Assembly (NCBI GenBank): GCA_963575645.1
Contig: OY754464.1
Coordinates: 9,858,001 to 9,922,000 of the forward strand
Length of the DNA stretch: 64,000 bases
Reading direction: 5' to 3'
From: Xanthostigma xanthostigma
Lineage: Eukaryota; Arthropoda; Insecta; Raphidioptera; Raphidiidae
Shown here: positions 22,345-33,941 of the stretch, piece after piece
Numbering within the stretch: the first letter of the stretch is position 1
Layout of the letters: the number at the start of each line of letters is the position of its first letter
The notes under the pieces: generated by a model
Databases searched by the model: none
Seen by the model: the letters and a program-made list of their open reading frames with translations, nothing else
What the model was told of the DNA's origin: nothing
Position numbers and translations under genes: made by a program

Positions 22345-22739
22345 TTAAAGAAGAAAATATATTGTTCTTTATTTAATAAATAAGAACTCAATAGTACAGT
22401 GGGGTCACTCTATCTGACCCCTGTATAAAACCTCTGGCGATCTGACACGCCTGAATTTTGTATTCTTTGTTTATTTCTAATCCCGTTTCCTAATACCCCT
22501 GTCTTTGTAATTACATACATGATATAGATCAATGATAGCATTTTTTGCAGCTATTTTTGTAAAAAGAAGTTGCTTGCCTTCAAGTTAAAAATTGCACTAT
22601 GGCCAAATGAATATATTAACCCAATTTTTGGTAAAATTAATGTCATGAATAGAAAAATAATTCACCTTGCAGAAATAAGGTTTACTTTAAAAATTAATAA
22701 ATTTGTTTTTACTCTATGTGGTTGCAAAATTTGAAACTA

Positions 22740-23390
22740 AATGAATATATTAAAATAAGGGTAGTATTTAAACGAGTGACTGTAAATTACAATTTTGGGT
22801 GACAAAATAATCAATTTGGGTTGCTGTATTACTAAGTGAGCGACTGACTGCGCGTGACGAGAAATCAACAGAACAGCAACTTACAAACATCCATTTGAGT
22901 TACTTAAAATACAAAATGGGAAACTTCATAATATTTGAGCGACCTAATATTTGTTTGAGTGTCAACGTTACGTCCTGCATTTTTTTCAAAATTTGGCAAA
23001 TGATTTATTTTTCTGAGCGGCATTTTGTTAATAGTTAATTGTTTGAATAGAACTGCGTTTTCTAAAAAATATTGACTGTATTTTTTAGAAAACGCACTTC
23101 TATTCAAACAATTAACTATTTAATTCGCCTACCCCGGAATTGTTTTTTTAAAAACTCCACACTCGCCCCTTCCCGTTTCACTGCGAGACAATTCGCATAC
23201 CCCTTTATCAAAAAAAGCGGTGGTTTTCAATCTTCATGAAAATGTGAGTTTTAAGTTGTAGTCTCAAAGTGAAAAAAAAAATAAAAAGTAAAAACAAAAG
23301 AAGATATCTGCTTCAAATTTACCGAAGGCATTCTAGTCGCTCACTTAGTAATTTAGTCACCCAACTATTATTTTAATATCTCAAGTTAAT
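22740..23390. repeat. Diverged inverted-repeat element with an inner hairpin
   Basis: tattactaagtgagcgact near 22830 faces inverted agtcgctcacttagtaat near 23335, and tattaaaataagggtag faces actattattttaatat. A tighter hairpin at 23032-23123 pairs taattgtttgaatagaa and cgttttctaaaaaatatt with their inverses. It has no coding capacity. Confidence 0.45.
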
Positions 23391-23399
23391 AAAACAGTA

Positions 23400-26300
23400 T
23401 CTCATCATCAGTCACCAAATTTTTTTTTTATTCGACCGTTTTATAATTCCCCTTAAAATAATGACCATGTAGCATATAAATATTATCATATTTGAGAAAA
23501 ACAAGTCACATTCGAAAATTTTGAACAGTAAATAAACAAAACCGAACTTACATGAAATATCTCTATCATTGCCCAGTAAAGAGGAATTGTGGCAATTATT
23601 ACCACGTTTGCAATGTTAATGAATCACAAATTATAACCGAAATTAACTGTAATTAAAATATCTATATTACAAAAACAATTTGAACCAATATCCAGCAAAC
23701 AATAAGATTTCAATAATATTTGCACTGCAATTAAACACAGATTTCTTTTAGTTCCTCAATTTTAAATGACAGTTTGATAAAACAATTGTTACGACAGTTA
23801 GTGCTGCCATCAGTTTCAATTACATGAACTAACTCTCGCGGTCGCTTGTACCGATTTCTATTTTTCGTACCGCGTATGCATTTGCAGTTCAGCAGTCGGA
23901 GTGTAAATGTTACGGTAAAAGGTCATCGCACAATAATTAACAAACATTTTTTATTGAAAAGTGCGGTTATTCACAGAAAATGTCACCTTGTGTGTATTAA
24001 ATAGACATTTATTAAGTGACTTTAATTGTTCTGTGCAATATGTTTATGTGTCAGTGTTATTTTCTTACATTTTAGAAGTAAAATAAAACATGCGGAGTTA
24101 AAAGTGTAATGAAAGGTAAGAATAGACATCATTAGATTATTCAATTGTTTCATTATAATTGCGTAATGTTTACTCTCACGCTGTTTGTTGTATAATAATA
24201 TTGTGTTTTTTAAATAGCATAATTCTATTTATATTATAAGCAAAAGTTTATTTGTGTTTATTTTTTGACTTTCATTTTTCGCAGTTTGAAATTTAACAAC
24301 GTGAGAGTGTTTTTTTTTTAATCTAGGTTCGTCGTAAATATTACTATTGTTTACATTTCGTATAAATGAACCTGTAGGTAGACGTTTGCCTTGTGTTTTT
24401 TAGATGTGTCCATATGGGATATTATGTACCTATAATCCTATTTCTTTATTTACATTACTTTTGAGACATGCCTATATAATTTTGAAAATTTGATCACATT
24501 TACAACGCCGGTGATTTCGCAGTGATACCTTTACATTCAGATAAAAAAATAAGATATTTTATGTGTATGTACTGAATTATTTAATTAAAAATTACGATTT
24601 TGAGTTTTTTTATACATTCTGATGATATGATTGGTCCTGAAATGTAGGTATCTATTAAATTATTGATTTAAAATCTACTGTAAAAATTCAACATTTTATT
24701 ATCTATATAGTAGGTATTATACCCTTTTATGTAACAGGTTATATTGTGTATACAGACATGCCATATCGCGCGTTTATTAATTTTGGAATTTATGTAATTA
24801 TTAAGTTAATTACTATTCAGTCTATCTAGCGATTTATAACGTCCATTAAAAGCTACCAGAAAATGACCCGAAATACTGTCATGGCTTAACGTTGATTTCA
24901 ATTTGAATAAATTCACTGAAAACTTAAATCATTTATTTAGGTAATGGTATTTACAGTAGAACCCTGATTAATTGAGTCCGAATTTGCAATTTATCGAAGT
25001 TGCACATACTGTAATTTTTACTGTATAAGAAGTCGGGTTTATCTGAGCGTTATGCGATTGTTTTTTAAGGATTGTCATTGACATAATAGTTATTGGCGTA
25101 ACTAGTAGTCAAGTCATTCATCGCGCTGACAGGTCATGACTTAGCCTACAAGTTGCGCCCATAATTTTATTCAACAATTGCGCGTTATTCATGTTTTAAT
25201 TGTAATGAGATGTTGTAAATATCTATTTATTTCTTTATAAAAAAAACTGTCAATACTAACAGCACCAAACAGCACGATTCAATGTTTTGGTTTGAGGTTA
25301 GCCGGTTATGAATAAACTCCATGTCGAAAACATTCGGCCTCTCAATTTTAGCCTCAATGGGTAACAACGGAGTTGTTGTTACCTACTATTTCGTTACGAC
25401 TCAGAAAATAGTTACGTTTATTTTCATTACTCCACAATGGCCGAGCTAGTAGGAATCTTCATTGAGTTATGACAAGTAATTGTCACCAGTCGGTAAATGG
25501 CTATTTAGGGTTCGGTTTTTAGGCATGATAAAACATGAATAACGCGCATGAGTTGAATAAATATTTTAATGAATGCTTCTGTCGTAGAAATATGCCTGTA
25601 CAGCGATAGTAAAATGACTCATTTCGCACGAGTGCGTAAAGTAAAAGATCGTAGTCATATACTGGCATTTCCATAGTAAATCGTATACATGCGTATGAAA
25701 ATCCAACGCACCTAAAATTTGGAAAATGCTGTGATTTACTACTTAATAGGGAGTATGTGCCAAAAATTATAAATGTATTTCATGCGTAATGATGACTCAT
25801 GTGACTGTTAAAACTCGATGGCGCTCGTTTTTTAACATAATGTCACATTATGCTATAATATAGATATGTCATCACCCACTTATTTGCAATAAATTTAAAA
25901 TAATTTAAGCGTGAAATAAACGATAAAAATTTGAATATATCAGTCATTATAAATTAGTTACTGTACGGTGTCATATTGCTGTACCAAGTTTGGATGTAGG
26001 TACATAAAGTATAAACATAATATAGTGTAAGCAATATTATGTAATTTAGTAATGTGGTTTCAAGGATTTTGTCCAAAGCTGAGAAACGAGCTCTGCAAAT
26101 AAGGGGATGCATTAATAGAAATACAGGTGTGCATAAAATACATTTACGATTAGGACATTTATTTGACAACTCACAATAATATTGTGATTTACACCAAAGA
26201 CGTAAAATCTAAATGGATCTAGCATTCCATATTTTAGTTAATACAATGCTGTGATGATCATGATAACAATCAATATAAAAGAGAAGCACTCGTCTTTGTC

Positions 26301-26740
26301 TAAATACCGATGACATAATATGTGTGCAGTTTTTAAGGATAAAAAAACGTCAATTAATAAAAATATATTTTAGAATTTAGATTATAGATTGTTTTAATAA
26401 CTGATAAAAACTTTGTCAAAAACATATTATACACCTAAGATAAAATGCTGTACCGGTGAAATGACAGGTTAGGATAATTATTTCGCGATTTTTTACATAC
26501 ATAGTACTAATTAACCATCTTTAAATTTTCTTAAAAATCGTGACTTATTCGAAAAATGCTATTATTGATTCACAAAAAAAAATCGCAAATAAATAACTGA
26601 AAAAAAAAAATAAAATTCATGTGGTCTCTCATTTGGCTGCTACAGATTAACAAAAAAAGAAAACAAAAAAGTGAGTATCTAGTTCTCTTAATATAGTAAA
26701 TTTATTCCATAGCTAGAGATACTACCAACCAGATTTCCTA
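23400..26740. other. Intergenic or intronic AT-rich DNA with repeat scraps
   Basis: No supported coding exon. At 24954 tacagtagaaccctgatt resembles one terminus of a pogo/Tigger-type element, but no partner end was found. At 25165-25565 the words gcgcgttattcatgtttta and aaaacatgaataacgcgc form an inverted pair about 350 bases apart. The 23820-24120 stretch is GC-richer at its start and ends with atgaaag/gtaaga, which could be a first exon but is unproven. Confidence 0.4.
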
Positions 26741-26754
26741 ATAAGATTTGAAAA

Positions 26755-27095
26755 TAGTATATTACATCACAAGGGCCGAGATTTCAACTTTTAAGGCCCG
26801 TGTGGTGTATATGATTTTTCTTCATATCAGCTCGAAAGTACGTACTTTCGTCAGCAGGGACGAAAGATTGACATTTACTCCTAGTGAGAACGGCGGGAGG
26901 AAAAAATTTCTCATGCGTATTTATACTCGTAACTAGGGTTACCGCTGTCATTTAATATAATAAATAACAGGGAGGAAATGTCAAACTTTCGTCCCTGCTA
27001 TAAGGGACGAAAGTACGTACTTTCGATCGAAGCATGAAGAAAAAAATATTTTATTTTTTTTCGGCCCTTGTGATCGAAGAATCTCGCTAGAGATT
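26755..27095. repeat. Inverted-repeat element with GTACGTAC-type core
   Basis: The outer words atcacaagggccgag and tcggcccttgtgatcg are inverted, as are cgaaagtacgtactttcg, which occurs on each side, and cagggacgaaag/ctttcgtccctg. The loop is about 120 bases. A relative with the same style of ends lies at 45056-45510. Confidence 0.6.
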
Positions 27096-27293
27096 CTTTT
27101 CTGTGCTAAATGCCAACGAAACTCTAGCGTATTCTTATACATTGATTTTGCCTTTGTCCCATATAACGCCGTGTATATGAAGCAAGTTTCCAAGTTTTAT
27201 AGTTCTGTGACCACGTGACTTTCATAGGACCGATTTTTCGTATCACCCATATATACTTCTGTACCACAATAACAGCTTATATTCTGAGAGTAC

Positions 27294-27366
27294 GCGTGGA
27301 CTAGCGGTTACGACGTTAGGCTAGTAATAACTAATAACAGGGTCTTGAGTTCGATTCCCGCCCGCA
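27294..27366 (+). repeat. tRNA-like segment, possible SINE head
   Basis: gcgtggactagcggttac looks like an A box with its acceptor strand, and gagttcgattcccg like a B box, 73 bases overall. The stems do not pair well enough for a functional tRNA and no clear anticodon arm forms. A T-rich tract follows. A tRNA-derived SINE start or pseudogene is more likely than a working gene. Confidence 0.4.
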
Positions 27367-28074
27367 TCATTGGAAAATTTGATTTTCAATTTTTAATTTT
27401 TTTTTATGTTTTTAATTGTTTTTTTAGTTTTAATTTATTTTCTCAATTTTTTTCTCATTATATTTTTATTTCCTTATTAATTTTTATTTTTATTATTTTC
27501 TTGTTTTTTGAAAAATTCACTTTCGTCAAATCTTTTATTAAAAAATAACAAAATATATGATTGAAGTTAGATTTAAATAAATTAATTTATTAAAAAACAT
27601 ATTTATCATAAAAAGTGCAACAAAAATTAAAAAGTGAAAAGATTACGAAGTGAAACTTCTTTTTTTAATGCAAAATAAGTATTTTACAAATGATATGAAA
27701 AAAAATTTGTATTTTTAATGGTGGGCCTTGTTCATTGATTTTTTTTTCATGCCTTCAAAATGTGCCTTCAAGGAATCTTCAAGAATATCCATATTTCAAA
27801 TGAATATAAATAAAAAAAAAAAAAACTAAAAAAAAAAATATACGCGTCGACATGAGAACCTCCTCCGTTTTTGTTTTTAGTCGGTTAATAAAAAAGAATC
27901 ATGTATTACAGAGCATAGACTTGTTATAGCTCATTTTTATTTTTAATAGACTTCACATGGATTGTTTACAAATTGAATGTCATGGTATTCGCATGGAGAT
28001 TGCCAATTGCACCACTAGGTGTTGCACCGCGGCAGCACTGGACTACGCGGCAAAATATAAATGCACTTTTGTAG

Positions 28075-28165
28075 TACTGTTTGTTAAATGAGAAGTAAAA
28101 ATCAAAAGTCGATTATTGCAATTTCTATAACCGACTTTTGATTGTTACTTCTTATTTAACAAAAT
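28075..28165. repeat. Short hairpin
   Basis: gttaaatgagaagtaaaaat then caaaagtcg pair with cgacttttgattgttact then tcttatttaac across a 17-base loop. The arms are about 30 bases with few mismatches. Confidence 0.65.
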
Positions 28166-28381
28166 ACATGAGAGACGCGCTCGAAACCATAGTTGCATGG
28201 AGTAAGGATCGTGTTGTTTTTTACAATACATATTCTAATTTCGGAGATTCATTGCATTTAAATACAACAATATGAACACTTTTATTGCATTTAAATACAA
28301 CAATATAAAAAATGCACATATGTTTATTTTGGAGGAAAAATAAAAATAATGTCTCACACTTTGGAAAAAGACGTGAAATCT

Positions 28382-28934
28382 TAAAAAAAAACTTCGGAGA
28401 AGTAAAAACTTCGTTCTGTGCTAAATTCAAAAACTTGAGGCGACTGAATCTTAAGATTATAACTTAAAAAAAAAGAATTTCGAGGCAGACAAGAAATTGA
28501 AATCAAGCTCGAAATTCTGTGCGTAAGACGTCGAAAAAAAAATGAATTTCGAGGCAGACAAGGAATTGAAATCCAACCTTGAAATTCTGTGCTTATAAAA
28601 GCTACAAGAGCAACAGCAAAAAAAAGTGCACAGACGGCGTTTTTTTAGTGGTAACTAAAGGAGTTATGCGAACACCGTCTTTGCATTTTTTTTTGCTGTT
28701 GCTCTTGTAGCTTTTATAAGCACAGAATTTCAAGGTTGGATTTCAATTCCTTGTCTGCCTCGAAATTCATTTTTTTTCGACGTCTTACGCACAGAATTTC
28801 GAGCTTGATTTCAATTTCTTGTCTGCCTCGAAATTCTTTTTTTTTAAGTTATAATCTTAAGATTCAGTCGCCTCAAGTTTTTGAATTTAGCACAGAACGA
28901 AGTTTTTACTTCTCCGAAGTTTTTTTTTAAGATG
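28382..28934. repeat. Long near-perfect inverted repeat (about 260-bp arms)
   Basis: The left arm, from aaacttcggagaagtaaaaa through to agctacaagagcaacagc, is repeated inverted from about 28680 to 28934 with almost no mismatches. The loop is about 45 bases. Each arm contains a tandem pair of diverged units starting gaatttcgaggcagacaag. The outer gaagtaaaaacttc palindrome recalls families E and F. A transcript would fold into a very long double-stranded RNA. The apparent reading frame in the right arm is a by-product of the palindrome. Confidence 0.85.
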
Positions 28935-29463
28935 TAATATACTATTAACTCGGTTTGGTTAATGGTTTTGCTTTTAAGTGCGTTTTGGCAAGTTAAATGG
29001 TTTAGGCTGTGTTATTATGCAAACAGTACCTAAATCTTTAAAAATTTTGGGATGATTATCTTATCTTATGACATAAAAGATTTGTTTAAATATAGCATAA
29101 TAGTGGTTTTGTACTGTAAACGATATTAACTGATAATACTAAGTAAAAAATGATTGTAAAAAATCATAATTGATGATAATACACTGTTTTGGAATGTTTA
29201 CGTTATGAATATAAAAAAAATTGGTCAACACGTATAGTTGTTTGTTGAAATCAATTGACCTAACGTCGATAATAGTATATCGATTGGAATTATCAGAAAT
29301 GAAATTGCGACAATATGTCTTTCTGTTGCATGAAGACGGCACCAACTGCCGTAGAAAATATCCGTAGTGAGTCGCCTGCAGTTTAACAACTCGGCCCTGG
29401 TGTAAAGTGGTTATCTAACAGTGAATTATGACAAACATTTTGTTGAAACATCAGTTATTAAAT

Positions 29464-30257
29464 ACTAGCGGCCCGTCCCGGTTTCAACCGGGTGCAAAAC
29501 TGTTCTGGAAATATTATATTGACCTTCCCATCTACACAGCAGAACTATCAAAGTACATTGTTTTCATTTATCTCTAAAGATTTGGCCAGCGTTAGCCATG
29601 TAAGCGTATACGAAAACAGTTTTTTGAAGTGAAAACTTCTTTAGCGCCGTTGTACACTTTTTTTGTAATGGGTAAAAAATGTTAAACTCGCGTCAGGACA
29701 AGTAAGAACTGGGTGAGACTCTCTAAGTGATAGTAATTGCCAGATACTTTTTATACAACGTTAGACATCTAGCGTTGAAATATCGTACATAAAAATGTAA
29801 TCTATGATACAAACCATGTGAACACTTCTTTAGCGGCGTTGTACACTTTTTTTGTAATGGGTAAAAAATGTTAAACTCGCGTCAGGTCAGTAAGAACTGG
29901 GTGAGACTCTCTAAGTGATAGTAATTGCCAGATACTTTTTATACAACGTTAGACATCTATAGCGTTGAAATATCGTACATAAAAATGCAATCTATGATAC
30001 AAACCATTTTGATCGAAAATTCGTAAGACGTTAATATTCAAGTTTTCACTTCCGCAGGCACTCCCGGAGTGCAAAGGTTTTTTTTTTTTTGACAAAACAC
30101 CGAAATAGTTCATGCACAAAATATTTACAAATTCTATACAGAAACCTTCCTCGTTTATCGCTCTTTCTATTAATGAAAACCGTATGAAAATCCGTTTGGT
30201 CTAGTTTTTGAGTTTATCGCGTTCAGACAGACAGACACGGTTCTCTTATATACTTTA
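29464..30257 (-). mobile_element. Helitron-like copy N4 (3' end resolved), interrupted by family F
   Basis: On the minus strand the copy ends with the hairpin cccggttgaaaccggg, a short spacer, then CTAG/T at 29467-29464: the 3' signature of Helitrons. The other part, including gaaaaccgtatgaaaatccg and cagacagacagacacgg, lies at 30120-30250. A family F element splits it at 29619-30074. The 5' end is not certain. Confidence 0.5.
29619..30074 (+). repeat. Family F copy 2 with an internal 189-bp tandem duplication
   Basis: It begins ttttttgaagtgaaaact and ends ggcactcccggagtgcaa like copy 1 (12917-13070). The segment starting acttctttagcg occurs at 29635 and again at 29824 (period 189) with high identity, including the extra block aagaactgggtgagactctc that copy 1 lacks. 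The second unit runs into the normal family F 3' part. Confidence 0.7.
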
Positions 30258-30265
30258 TCGATGGG

Positions 30266-31341
30266 CAGTGGCGTAGCTACCCAGGGGCTAGGCGGGGCAG
30301 TGCCCCGGGGCCCTCAAGCTCAGGGGGCCCTCGAATCCTTACCAGAAAATCTCGATCGAACTGAACTTTTGAAAATTTCTCCCATTTTCAAAATAAATAT
30401 GACAGGTTGCAACCCGACTTTAATCATGGCAGTTCAGAGAAATTCGAAAGTTATACTCAGGGAAATCCCCTAAATTCTTTCTGTGGGTTGGCAGTGTTGT
30501 CAATTTGACGGATAGCGATATGTGCGTTTTATTATTCATCGATATGCGTTTTATTGTGAATTCGAGTCAAGATTTTTTTTTGAGAACGGTTAAAAAATTA
30601 ATGCTGTATTAGGAGTAAGTAAGCTATGTCAATAAACTTTTTAGTACTGGTCAATAAAGTGGTTCAATTTTATTTGATTTTACCACATTATTTGAGTCAC
30701 TATCAATAGAAATATTTTATCCAGAAATATTTGCAGAAGGCTGACTAAAAAACTTGTCAATTTTGGGCAATTTTTGTTTACTATCTTCTCTTTCTTGGCG
30801 TTGTTTGCGTTTAAATGCACCACTGGGTTTCTTCTTTTTGTCCATAATTTTAGTTTTCTAAATGTATAGATTTGACACGATTTATTGACATGACGGACAT
30901 CAGTATGAGTGGTGCTAAAAATTTTAGTACCACTTATATTGATGTCCGCATCAAGCCTGAATTTAACCGAAGTCATTGATACTTTTGCAAAAACTAAAGC
31001 TAGAAAAAGATTGTAAATATAATTGTTATTTAGTCAGTTGGTAGGTCCGACCTTTATATAATAAACCCTTGAATCTTTTCTATTTCGTTTCATTGCCCAA
31101 ATCTACACCAAGTATTAAATTATTGTTACTGTTTAATATTTTTATTACCTGCCCTGCAGTGCACAAAAAAGAGCTGATCATATCAATAAGAGCTTTATCA
31201 TCGATGATAAAGTAGCCTAGCATTTTTAAAGTATTTGTATATTTAATATTTTTACTTGATAAAACATAACCAGTTTGGATGGCAGTGGGGCCCCATTTTT
31301 TTATTTGCCCCAGGGCCCTTGGATACCTAGCTACGCCACTG
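30266..31341 (-). mobile_element. hAT-type element with 8-bp TSD and decayed transposase start
   Basis: Termini are CAGTGGCGTAGCTACCCAGG and the inverse CAGTGGCGTAGCTAGGTATC. Flanking duplications tcgatggg are identical (30258-30265 and 31342-31349). Inner ends are GC-rich (ggggcccc words). The minus strand carries a short N-terminal remnant of a hAT transposase at 30717-30845; the rest of the gene is absent. Confidence 0.88.
30717..30845 (-). pseudogene. N-terminal remnant of a hAT (ZMYM1/TTF-type) transposase
   Basis: A 42-codon frame starts at an ATG (30845-30843) with MDKKKKPSGAFKRKQRQERE and continues to KLPKIDKFF before a stop. The pattern KKPSGA..RK...ER......LPK(I/L)..FF is the usual beginning of zinc-finger-MYM-type-1-like hAT transposases. 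It lies inside the hAT defined by its TSD, which fits. Nothing of the zinc finger, catalytic or dimerisation domains remains. Confidence 0.6.
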
Positions 31342-31451
31342 TCGATGGGAAACTTCTTCAGCCGCGATGAGTTATTTCGTTTAACAGCGTTCCGAAAAAA
31401 AAAGACGGGTTGCACTCTGGGAGTGCCGGCGGCAGTGAAAACCTAGATGTA

Positions 31452-31740
31452 CTTAAACTAAATTTCGCTAGTAGCAATATAAGTTACATGCAGTGCAAAA
31501 AATTATAAGCTATAAGCTTTGACAAAACATTAAGAGATGTCGCTATGCATCCAGGTTTCGTAAAACTACACATTTATAAAATTTCATGCAGCCAGTCACT
31601 TGATGTAATTTTTTAAATTTGTAGTTTTACGAAACCTGAGTACATGGCGACATCTCTTAAGGTTTTGTTAAAGCTTATATATTTTTTGCACTGCATGTAA
31701 CTTATATTGCTACTGACATCTAGCGAATTTTAGTATATGT
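31452..31740. repeat. Foldback element
   Basis: aatttcgctagtagcaatat, agttacatgcagtgcaaaa, cattaagagatgtcgc and ggtttcgtaaaactac each recur inverted in the right arm up to about 31740. The loop is about 45 bases. Arms are about 120 bases with modest divergence. Confidence 0.7.
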
Positions 31741-31781
31741 AGGTACTGCCGAAGCAAGTACGGTAGACCGTCTCAACAACT

Positions 31782-31902
31782 CGTCAGGGTCACGTGACCC
31801 TGACGCCTGACGCGTCAGATCTGACGCGAGTTTAACAGTTTTTACCCATTACAAAAAAAGTGTACAACGCCGCTAAAGAAGTTTTCACTTCAAAAACTGA
31901 CA
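31782..31902 (-). repeat. Family F fragment preceded by a cluster of perfect palindromes
   Basis: cgtcagggtcacgtgaccct... is a perfect 24-base palindrome (31782-31805). It is followed by tgacgcgtca and tcagatctga, both palindromic. Then the reverse complement of family F continues (gtgtacaacgccgctaaaga, agttttcacttc) to about 31902. Confidence 0.6.
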
Positions 31903-32519
31903 AAAAATGACATAGGAGTTGGGGGAAATGAGCTGCTAGCGGGAACCGAAACCGATTGGCTAGCGGGTAGTATATGTAATTTTGAAAGCGTTGAAGGGGA
32001 AATTCGATAAACACGCTCATTTCTATTTAGTGTTCACGTGGTTACAAATGTTTACTCATGAAGTTTCATTCAGACTTATGCGCGACCAGTTTTTTTAGGC
32101 TCTCTGATTTTCGCGAAACACTCGCTCATTGTGGTGGTTGTAACTTGCAAGTATGTAAATCTAATTTAAGTATATGAATATTTTTGAATTCCATTTGACA
32201 TAACTTATTATCAATATTTTACGCTGTAAGATTTTTAGATGTAATTAGGAGCGCCTAAAAAGTTAATCGTCCGTATAAAAGAAAAGCTATATGCATCGTT
32301 AGATATTTCCGTATTTTATTTTCTTCTACCATTGCTACGATGTTATATTTACGTAGGCTGGATAAAATTATGAGTGACCTGTGCGAATTATTCGCACTAA
32401 ATAAGTATAATAATTATCACTTTACAAAATTATTTTTTAAATATGATTGCAGGTATTCAATTCGTTTCTAATTTTGCACACTGCTTATAACGTTCTTCTT
32501 TTTGTTGCATTACAATATG

Positions 32520-32790
32520 AAGCTCAGATGACAGATCGAAGAAATATTTTACTAAAATTGTCATATAGAGGCGCAAGTAGCAAAAGCGTTGAGCTAAGCC
32601 GTCAGATGGAATCATGCAGCATTGCTGTGACGTTGTTCAGCGTTGCTCGCTGTTTCAAAATTAAAGCCGTCAGATGGCAGTATGCAGTATAGTGTCTGTT
32701 GTATTACAATATGAAGGTCAGATGACAGATCGAAGTGTTGACGTTGTTTCAAAATTAAAGCCGTCAGATGGCAGACGTTGTTCAGCATTG
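32520..32790 (+). repeat. Imperfect direct repeats
   Basis: The words gatgacagatcgaag, ttcaaaattaaagccgtcag and cagatggca recur with offsets of about 110-200 bases. It looks like a locally duplicated unit with deletions. The reading frame across it is not gene-like. Confidence 0.45.
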
Positions 32791-33061
32791 CTGTATTTTA
32801 ATTAATTTACAAAAACAAAAGCAATAGTAAATTTTTTAGTTGTCGATGTCAGTAGAGCAAGCAATTACCTGTAAAATGATATATAATTTATGTGGAGAAA
32901 TTGTGAGGTTTTTTCTAAAAAGGGAGGCAAACATCTTTAACCTTAGCGTATTAATATACATGATACTTATAAATAACTTGATTATTTCAAAATGTTGAAT
33001 TTTTAAATTAATTTAAATACGGGGAAATATTAATGCGGCATGACATATTTTTGTATACTTA

Positions 33062-33271
33062 GGCCTAGTTTATATGAGAGGCGTTCAACGCGCGTTGGCC
33101 CAACGCGCGTTTACAGTTTCTATACAATTGTATAGGACTGTTTATATGATAACGCGCGTTGGTGGCGCGTTGAACGCGCGTTATCATATAAACAGTCCTA
33201 TACAATTGTATAGAAGCTGTAAACGCGCGTTGGGCCAACGCGCGTTGAACGCCTCTCATATAAACTAGGCC
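33062..33271. mobile_element. Palindromic Harbinger-type MITE (TTA TSD)
   Basis: A 210-base near-perfect palindrome with ends GGCCTAGTTTATATGAGAGG, flanked by TTA on both sides (33059-33061 and 33272-33274). TTA/TWA duplication and GGCC... ends are typical of PIF/Harbinger (Tourist-like) MITEs. Each arm contains repeated aacgcgcgtt palindromes, and the CpG-rich interior contrasts with its AT-rich surroundings. Open frames on both strands are by-products of the symmetry. Confidence 0.75.
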
Positions 33272-33941
33272 TTATTGTACATGTTATGTCGACTATGCCT
33301 TCGATTAGGTTTTCCGTGGATTCTGTCAACCGTTACAGACAAAAATAGAAACATGACAGTAATATAATAGATAGTAATTATACAATTTTTCGTTGCTGTT
33401 TTGAAAAGCAAGGTCACTAGGGGACGCTCCGTTAATATTAGATCGTAGCACGTTGACTTTTTCGGCAATTTTAAAGTCATTGCCAACTGTTACAGACTAT
33501 ATTGTCTACGGAAATAGATTTTGTACACGGCGTTTAAACTTTAAGGATTTAAATTTGTTAAAAAACAAACGGAAGATGTTTACATGTTCGGGTGCAGTAT
33601 ATAGGAATAAAATCGTAATCGAACATTAGGGTGCAAAGATATTCTTCCGTCTTTTTTTAAGTTGGTTCTGATTGGCTACCGCTATAGATAAAGATATAAG
33701 ACTTTTGATAAAGAGATATATATTCCAAGCTATAATATTACTGTCGGAATAACCAAGGAATTACTTCGAAAAAAGAAACGCAGATATATTTTCGATACGC
33801 TTTGTTGCCTTCGCTCACCACACATTGAATAAATAGACAATGCTTCATATAGTAATTATTATATATATGGCCAATAATCACACTTCGCGCGCAATGTATG
33901 CTTAAAAAGAAGTACAAAGTTTTTTCTTCACGTATCTAAAT

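Noticed and set aside
24109..24116. Start codon followed by a splice donor (atgaaag/gtaaga)
   Set aside because: Only seven coding bases and no detectable downstream exon. Kept as a weak lead in the findings, not as a feature.
28736..28930. 64-codon reading frame
   Set aside because: It is the right arm of the 28382-28934 hairpin and contains tandem unit duplications, not a gene.
33065..33268. Two overlapping reading frames of about 64 codons on opposite strands with nearly identical translations
   Set aside because: They are a by-product of the palindromic MITE at 33062-33271.
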